Positions 57,190 to 64,000 of a DNA stretch of 64,000 nucleotides are shown here, piece by piece. Both the position numbers and the translations under genes were made by a program. The notes beneath the pieces are model-generated. The model was not told the DNA's origin and did no database searches. It was given only the letters and a program-made list of their open reading frames with translations. The stretch is from positions 26,486,270 to 26,550,269 of the forward strand of contig NC_049903.1 in the NCBI RefSeq assembly GCF_001411555.2, given 5' to 3'. Source of the DNA: Juglans regia (taxonomy: Eukaryota; Streptophyta; Magnoliopsida; Fagales; Juglandaceae). Positions within the stretch are counted from its first letter, which is position 1. The number at the start of each line of letters is the position of its first letter.

Positions 57190-57500
57190 GAGAAAAGGAA
57201 GGTCCCCACTACTCTAAACAAAGGAAAAGGCATTGTAGTCGAGAACTCAGCACCCATCACACCACCACCCTATCGACGATGTGGAAAAAGGCACAATGGA
57301 GAGTGTCGAGTGGCTACGAGAGCTTGCTTTAGATGTGGCCAAAGTTGTCCTTAGAACACACCTAGAAGAGCAGTGACCCAAATAGCAGAATAAAGACCCC
57401 TATAAAGGCTAAGGTCTATGCCATTACACCGGGAGAAGTAAACCTAGAAGCTAACGAGACGGCAGATGCAGGAGTGATTACTAGTAACATTTCCAACTTT
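57190..57500 (+). pseudogene. Family-Y gag remnant with zinc knuckles
   Basis: Frames give PPPYRRCGKRHNGECR (first knuckle, leading Cys lost), then ACFRCGQSCP (second knuckle missing its Gly-His block), then a linker to protease. The capsid part of gag is absent, so most of gag is deleted between the primer site and here. Confidence 0.75.
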
Positions 57501-57559
57501 GCCTTAACTAGTAGCTAATATATGTTTGAGAATATTTGAGTAACCTTAGTTATCTTTGA

Positions 57560-57970
57560 GAATCTTTGAGTAGCTAGTATAGTTCCAGTTTATCCTATTA
57601 AATTGAAGCAACACTTGGTTTGTGCTTTGTTTGATTCAGGAGCATCAAGATCCTTTGTCTCTGTTGATCGTGTGAAAAAATGTGAGCTAGATGATGCAGA
57701 ACTTTTGTCTCAGAGATTTTTGGAAGCCATTCCAGACAAAAAAATAGTTGGATGCACCCGGGTAGTTAGGAATTGTTCGTTGGAAGTGAAGTTGTGGGTT
57801 TGACCTTGACAGTCGACTTGATTGTTTTCCATTTAATGGAATTCGATTTGATCTTAGGAATGGATTGGTTGTTGAAGCATTATGCTAAGATAGACTATCA
57901 AGGGAGAGAAGTGGTCTTCAACTTATCTGCAAAGGATAGGATTTGTTACATGGGAGAAACCATTAGTTAG
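57560..57970 (+). pseudogene. Family-Y protease region, broken
   Basis: CALFDSGASRSFVSVDRV keeps the Asp-Ser-Gly active-site motif. A frameshift near 57780 leads to FHLMEFDLILGMDWLLKHYAKIDY. This is the aspartic protease that would cut the polyprotein. Confidence 0.85.
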
Positions 57971-57999
57971 ATCCATCAATAGTAACAGCAAGACAAGTC

Positions 58000-58930
58000 A
58001 ACAAGAGCTTGATGAGTAGAGCTATCTCCTATCTTGTGATCATGACAAGCACGATGGAGGAACCCAAGGGAGTTCAGGGAATCCAAGTGATAGAAGACTT
58101 TCCTAGAGTTTTCGCCGATGATTTACCTGGATTACCCCCGGACCGAGAGACAAAATTCGAAATTGAGCTTGAACCAGCAATGGCCCCAATGCACAAGGCA
58201 CCATACCGAATGGCCCCAATAGAATTAAAGGAGCTCAAATTGCAAATCAAAGAACTACTAGAAAATAGTTTTATCCGCCCTAGTTCGTCGCCTTGGGGAG
58301 CACCGGTCTTTTTTGTTAAGAAAAAGGACGGAACTCTGAGGATGTGTATAGATTATTGGGAATTGAACAAGGTGACTGTCAAGAACAAATATCCCATACT
58401 GAGGATAGATGATTTGTTGGATCAGTTACAAGGAGTTTCGATATTCTCGAAGATTGACCAATGATCGAGATATCACGAACTCAGGATCAGGGATCAGGAT
58501 GTACCTAAATCTACCTTCGAACTCATTATGGTCATTTCAAATTTTTGGTCATGGCTTTCGATTTGACAAATGCTCCAACAACATTTATGAATTTGATGAA
58601 TCGAATCTTCAGGCAGTACCTAGATAGTTTATAGTGGTTTTCATAGATGACATACTGATATATTCCCGAAGTGATGAAGAACACAAGGAGCATCTAAGGA
58701 TTGTGTTGGAAACACTACAAGAAAATCAACTTTACGCCAAGCTTAATAAATGTGAGTTCTGGCTTAGGGAGATGAAACTTTTGTGACACGTCATTTCTAA
58801 CAAAGGAGTGGTAGTAGACCCTACTAAGATTGACGTTGTGACAGAATGGTAAAGGCCAACTAATGCACATGCGATACGTAGTTTCCTTGGATTAGCAGGA
58901 TACTAACGGAGGTTTGTAGAAGGGTTCTCT
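58000..58930 (+). pseudogene. Family-Y reverse transcriptase, broken
   Basis: Open from 58009 to 58464: [50 protein letters not shown], then IFSKID and a stop at the palm motif. Later frames give [17 protein letters not shown] (Asp-Asp pair retained), KCEFWL, a stop, and SFLGLAGY near 58885-58905. Several stops and frameshifts. Confidence 0.88.
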
Positions 58931-59404
58931 AGACTCTCTAACCCTTTGACGGCACTTACAAGGAAGAATGCCAAGTATGTTTGGAGCGAAGAATGTGAAA
59001 AAATTTCTAGGAGCTAAAGAAAAGGTTAACCTCAGCACCTGTATTGGCTTTACCTGAACCGCATAAACCTTATGTATTTTACAATGACGCTTCTAACTCA
59101 AGGACCATGAACAAAATTACCCTACGCACGACTTAGAATTGGCTGCAGTAGTCTTTGCTTTGAAAATTGTGAGGCATTACCTGTATGGGGAAAAATGCGA
59201 GTTATACACAGATCACAAAAGCCTCAAGTGTTTATTCAGTTAGAAGAACCAAAATATGAGGCAGGGAAGATGGGTTGAGACCATTAGTAATTACCAATGC
59301 AAGATTAAATACCACCCCGGCAAAGCTAACGTCATAGCAAAAGCTCTTAGTCGCAAGACTCAAACTGAATTGTCATCTCTATTAACGAAAATGAGGAGCT
59401 TCTT
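58930..59404 (+). pseudogene. Family-Y RNase H, truncated
   Basis: After the RT connection (TRKNAKYVWSEECE), a deletion near 59100 leads into [35 protein letters not shown] and YHPGKANVIAKALSRK, the end of the RNase H domain. Cut at 59404 by the family-Z LTR. Confidence 0.82.
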
Positions 59405-60660
59405 TGTAACGCCCATCCTTGTGGTGGGACTTTTATAAAATGATTTTAAGAAAGGACGACGGGAATTACCTTTCATTTTAAAACTTTTTACTTCCATACC
59501 CAAGGTACAAGACTTTACATTATAAAATAAAATGTGCTTTGAGAATAAAAGAGGTTTACAGTAGAAAACATCAAGTCTTAAAATAAAAAGGCCCCTCATA
59601 CAATTAAAAATTTCATACCTAGACTTCTGTGCTCTTCCCCTTGGGCCGTGTCTGTCCTAACACTTTTTGCTCATTTAGTTCTTGTGGGGGGAGGGGCATA
59701 CATAAAAACTAAAATGAGTTGAATACTCAGTAAACATTACTTCATACAGTTAAAATATACTAACATAGGTTTTCATTCATGCATTTATCACTCCATACAT
59801 ACTATACGTACATAAGCCATACATTCGTTTTGAAAACATCACCAAGCTTGATTTTTCTTAAAAGGAGTTTTCTTTTAATAAAACATCTCCCGTCAGTGCC
59901 TTCATTTCTTAAAGAGTTCGATGCATTCATACATTCTTTCTTATCACTTTCCTTGGCCGGTACACACTGTTACGCCCCATGTGTTGGGGTTAGCAGTCTT
60001 CCTTTGGACTTAGATTCCACATGTGGCCAAGGGTTGGGAACTCTTTTCAGTCAGGGGGCAGCACTGGGTGCACTACCAGTACTACTTACTCGGCAATGCA
60101 ATTTGCTCATTCCTTTGGTACTCTTTTCATTCATATGGCCGTTACTCATTTTCGTACATTGAAACGTTCATTTCCTTTCACTCTTTTCCTTTCATTTAGT
60201 CCTTTCATTTTCAATCATTTTCATTTAACAGTTCATTCATGGAAAATCGTCATTTAAAAGCATGGACTTAAACATCATCTTTCATGGCATCCATAAAAGC
60301 ATCAGTTCATAGAGGCATTTTAACATCGGTTCATAGGGACGTTTAAAACATTTTCTTCATGTCATTTAAAGCATCGCTTAAAGCACAAGGCATAGGTTTG
60401 ACATCTCATATCGTGAAAATACATACAATAGATACTGCGTATAGTCATCCATTCACATGCATACAATTAATACTGCGGTTGCATAAAAAGGGGCTGCCAA
60501 GAAGGGCCATATATACGTATACCTTTGAACACTTGGCAAGCTTTTCATAAAACATTATTTCCTTTCGTTTTGTAAAGCATCGTAAAGAGAAACATTTATT
60601 TTTCTTCATTTTTATATCATTTAGAAAACTCTATAAGAGTATGAACATAATACTTACCTA
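59405..60660 (-). repeat. Family-Z LTR, copy 2 (recognisable part)
   Basis: Starts TGTAACGCCCATCC and aligns with copy 1 for about 550 bp. It then shows features shared in order with family X (TGTTGGGGTTAGC, GGGTGCACTACCA, AAAAAGGGGCTGCCAAGAAGG, TACTTACCT). The right boundary was not found. Confidence 0.7.
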
Positions 60661-62190
60661 GACTCCATGTTATACTCATTTCATGCGGTCCATTCATGTG
60701 CATGTTAGATGGCAACCTACATGCATACACATTACCTTAGTGTCATTCTCTATCTAGTGCATAAGCAATTAAACTTAGAATAGAACTACACTTCACTTGA
60801 AACATTCTCCTTCTATCTCATGCTCTTACGTATCCTTTACTATGCTAAAATCTTCAGGATCTACTTATAGATGCTACCTCTTCCAAACTCAAGGTCTTAC
60901 CTCGAGTGCTCATCCACTAAAGTGAACCTCCACGATTCGCCCTAGGGTTAAGACACCAAGACCTTCGTTTTACTCTTCCTATTGACTACATTTCGAAGCA
61001 TGATTTCGACCGAAGAAGTCACATATCTCAATCCTAGACAATACACCCATCACTACCTTCATGCATCTTAGCTCATATTAAATCCTCATTTTCATCCATA
61101 CACGCCACACGGCTTTAAGCCAACTCTAAAACTTAAGCACCGTGTAACCATGCTTAAAACAGATTACCCATTACATATGGTAAACCCATTCGGCACATGT
61201 CTAACCAGATTACACACATTCCTTCCCCCTTTATCACCTAAGATCAATGTATAATCTGTTGATCACTTGCTTGTATGGACAAGTGCCATACTCCATTACC
61301 AACATTCTCTTAACCCGACTAGCATGATTCTTCATGCTACTAGTCCTTCTTGACAGTTCATCCCAACACTTAACACAACAAGACTCCATTCATAACTACA
61401 CCTCACGTCACGTCATAGCTCGAGACCATTCCCAAGCTACATCGTGACCTTGTCACGTCACCTGACATCCCGCTACATCACTCTTATGCTAACTTCTCAC
61501 TCATCACAAGCATGCCTAGAGTCAGATGGAAGTCAGAAGGACACCTGACAGTCCCATTCTATAAATGGCTTAAGATAAAAGTCAAAATCTCACTTTTGAT
61601 ATATTAAGTATTGGATCTTCTTTGAAGCTGAAATATTCAAAGAAAGCAAGTGACGAAAGAGAGTGACGAAAGAGTAAGAGCAGTGCAGCGTCATCGTAGT
61701 GTGTGTAAAAGTGTGAGGTAGGTTAGCTTCAAAGATAGTACTGAGAAATGTGGAGTAAATGTTGTGGGTACGTCATGGGATTTGCATTGCATATTTTATA
61801 ACCTTTCCCTTTTTTAATATGAATAAATGAATATTTTCCTTCATTATGTTTACTATCATTTGTACTTCGAGTTTGAATATATTTACTTCATGATTTCAAG
61901 ATCTTGACATTTGAATGACTTTGATTTGTGATGTGGTGATTTCAGGAGAGTGTGTGTGTGTCTTATCGTGTGTCAATCTTCATGGACGGGAAGACGTTTC
62001 CCAAGCCATTCCTACAACACGTTGCCACCAATGTCATACAAGAAGAAGAATGCCTCGTGCTGATTGGGGTCGAACGTTTTTATATTGGCCTCACTTGATA
62101 AAAGGGAAGCAGAATTGGGCGTATCATGTGTGGCGTCCTCGAGTTGGTTGGCCAGCTGATCATGTGTTCTCCGATGCAACATATATTCTT
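60661..62190. other. Retroelement-like DNA, unassigned
   Basis: May be the rest of the family-Z LTR. It contains a plus-strand TCTATAAATGG TATA-like word at about 61560, a GTGACGAAAGAG doublet at 61651-61675, and a 103-codon plus ORF (61915-62226) without any domain I recognise. Confidence 0.4.
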
Positions 62191-62360
62191 TATGTGAGAT
62201 CTAGTGAATTGATATTCTTTGTGTGAGATTTAATGATTTGAAATATCTCTATAAGAACTGATAATTTGAAACATTTCTATGGGAGATTGGATGATCTGAA
62301 ATATCTCTGTGTAAGATCGGATGATTGAAAATATCTCTGTGTGAGATTGGATGATTCTAT
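62190..62360 (+). repeat. Five tandem ~34-bp units
   Basis: Units of TGTGAGATTGGATGATTTGAAATATCTC type (given in part), starting near 62194, 62220, 62254, 62289 and 62321, with increasing similarity towards the right. Confidence 0.8.
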
Positions 62361-62399
62361 GTGTTAAATTTCATATGTTAAAATACAATGAGTTTTACA

Positions 62400-62590
62400 T
62401 GCTCGAGAAGAAGGTGATTCCTCACCTCAACGATATGTATATATGTACACTTGAGTTTTACACATAGATAAATTCCCGAGATGGTGATTCCTCGTTATGC
62501 ATATATACTTGCGTTTTACTCAGAGGGTGATTCCTCACCAAGAGTACCCATGGTCTGCTTAGATGATGATTCCTCATCATGCACAACACA
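62400..62590 (+). repeat. Repeated GGTGATTCCTCACC palindromic words
   Basis: GGTGATTCCTCACC at about 62411 and 62526, GGTGATTCCTCGTT at about 62483 and GATGATTCCTCATC at about 62565: four spaced copies of a 14-bp hairpin-forming word. Confidence 0.75.
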
Positions 62591-63107
62591 CGTGTTCATG
62601 ATTCTTTTTACATGAAACTGTGCATTACATCATCACGTACATTGTCTCTCATTAACAGTCTTGTCATAGCTGTTTAACTTATCTATAGTTTTATTTATCG
62701 AAACTGTAGACTTTAATGTAGAGGTAGATCCAAGAAAGATACCTAAGGAAGAAAGACCAATTCTGCCTGAGCAAGACACAGAGTCATGTCTCCATTAATA
62801 GAGATTTTGTTGTTCCATTGGATTTGTATTACTTAGTTTGGCGACAAACTATGTTCGATTTGTCGTATTTGGATTTATGTAACAAACAATTGGGTCTGTG
62901 TATTAGTTTGGGAATGAAGTGACACATGGATATTTGGGTATTTATCGAATGATTCTATTTACAGTTTAAACTCTAGTACAAATAGCACTTAACCTTTACT
63001 TATTCCGTTGCGGTTTAAACGACCATTCACTCACACGTGCACTTCCTTATAACCATTGCATGTCTAATCTCGACCTAAATCTTCTGTGTTGCCAATTGGT
63101 TAGCAGC
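62591..63107. other. Intergenic or LTR-derived DNA, nothing recognised
   Basis: No long ORF and no terminal motif found. Possibly the distal part of the same LTR-like region. Confidence 0.4.
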
Positions 63108-63115
63108 CATGGCAC

Positions 63116-63931
63116 TAGGATTGTAATCGGTCCGTTTTGGTCCGGTTTTATACATTTTTTAGAATCGAACTAGTATACATCGGTTTTGAAAATTTAAGAA
63201 CCGATACTAAACCGATTTACTACCAAAATCGAAACTTCCAGTTTTCCGGCTTCTATCCGGTCCGGTCCCATTTTTTCGGTTTTACAAATTATTTATGTTA
63301 GTAATCGTATTATGTTTACATATATTAAACTATTAGTCTATCTATATCATAGTATAAGCATATTATTTTATAATAATTAACACATACTAGTATAGTATTG
63401 AATTTAACTATAATCTATATAAGTTCTAGACTTTTTATATGAGTATATATAATCAAATGTGTAAAAATATATTTATAAAAAGAACATATATATATTATAA
63501 TTTATTATGCCAAAATGTATTTATCATTGATATATATATTAAAAGTAAGTTTATAATAATAACTTAATATTAATGTTTATATTTAAGATTAAAATTTTAT
63601 GTTATATCATATGTGATATTAATTTTATGTTATAAGATTAACAGACTTGAATAATAAGATTAGAATTTCATGTTATATGAATTTTTAATTTAACATATAA
63701 TATATATAATATAATATAAAAAATTATAAATATATATATATATATATACCGGTCTGGTTCGGTTTAAATCAATTTTTAAAATATAAAAATAGGTACCGCA
63801 TTGGTTTAGGACCCGTTTTCGTTCTTAAGAACCGGTACTACAATGGACCACTTACAAACTGACCGAATCTATCGCTTCAATCCAGTCCGATCTGATTTAA
63901 CCGGTTTTTCAATTTTTTTCTTACACCCCTA
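63116..63931. mobile_element. Short hAT-like non-autonomous element
   Basis: 816 bp. Ends TAGGATTGTAA and (complement) TAGGGGTGTAA, flanked by CATGGCAC (63108-63115) and CTTGGCAC (63932-63939), an 8-bp duplication with one difference. Both subterminal regions carry CCGGT/ACCGG words (63125-63270, 63750-63905) around an almost pure A/T interior. No transposase. Confidence 0.82.
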
Positions 63932-63939
63932 CTTGGCAC

Positions 63940-64000
63940 CACAAATTCTCACTAGACCCTTTATCGAGGAATAACTTTAAAAATATTATAAAGTTAAAAA
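63940..64000. other. Window end, nothing recognised
   Basis: 61 bp of AT-rich DNA after the hAT-like element. Confidence 0.5.

Larger units (their letters stand above)
53424..59404 (+). mobile_element. Family-Y Ty3/gypsy element, 5' LTR and broken pol, 3' end missing
   Basis: A 3625-bp 5' LTR, a weak tRNA-iMet primer site, a reduced gag (zinc knuckles only), then protease, RT and part of RNase H on the plus strand. It stops in RNase H where a family-Z LTR begins (59405), so integrase and 3' LTR are lost or displaced. Many stops. The LTR is the inverted relative of the solo LTR at 44873-48386. Confidence 0.88.

Noticed and set aside
61915..62226. 103-codon plus ORF near the right end
   Set aside because: No recognised motif; lies in repeat-like DNA with tandem units directly after.

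Overview
This is plant nuclear DNA, most likely from a eudicot and possibly a woody one. I base that on a multi-intron TFIIE-alpha gene of plant type, very high AT content between genes, and dense nesting of plant transposon classes: Ty3/gypsy LTR elements with initiator-Met tRNA primer sites, LINEs with a zf-RVT-type region, hAT and CACTA DNA elements, a tRNA-derived SINE and a snapback MITE. I see one complete host gene; nearly everything else is transposable-element DNA in various states of decay.

Layout. 1-9230: a minus-strand LINE (LINE-A) split by a non-coding LTR element (LTR-V, 972-7148). 9231-9976: truncated LTR of family X. About 9976-21472: DNA-transposon territory. A broken minus-strand gene resembling the putative plant transposon protein family is split by a gypsy element (gypsy-T, 10253-15917), whose 3' LTR is itself split by a hAT element (13698-15753). 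A CACTA-type element follows, with broken plus-strand genes, two arrays of a 12-bp palindrome and an identifiable right terminus at 21472. 21473-22550: decayed intergenic DNA with a hAT-like remnant.

22580-36204 (minus) is the host gene: the alpha subunit of transcription factor TFIIE, 10 coding exons, 474 codons, intact reading frame. Its last intron is 7.7 kb because it holds a nearly full-length LINE (LINE-B), a LINE fragment and a MITE; intron 6 holds a solo LTR. Upstream lie AT-rich DNA and a SINE (37298-37520).

37887-43736: a minus-strand non-coding LTR element (LTR-X) with 2.5-kb LTRs around only 0.77 kb, perfect 5-bp target duplication, primer site, polypurine tract and TATA boxes. 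43815-53423: a decayed minus-strand gypsy element (gypsy-G) with a solo family-Y LTR (44873-48386) in its probable 3' LTR and a family-T LTR (51327-52143) in its gag. 53424-59404: a plus-strand family-Y gypsy element with a 3.6-kb 5' LTR and broken pol, cut off in RNase H. 59405-63107: another family-Z LTR and unassigned repeat DNA. 63116-63931: a short hAT-like element.

No operons or clustered pathways are present. The informative structure is insertion order, readable from target-site duplications, empty sites and reading frames that resume on either side of an insertion. No clearly new biological system is visible. The most distinctive unexplained feature is the pair of ACGTTCGAACGT-like arrays around the CACTA-type genes.
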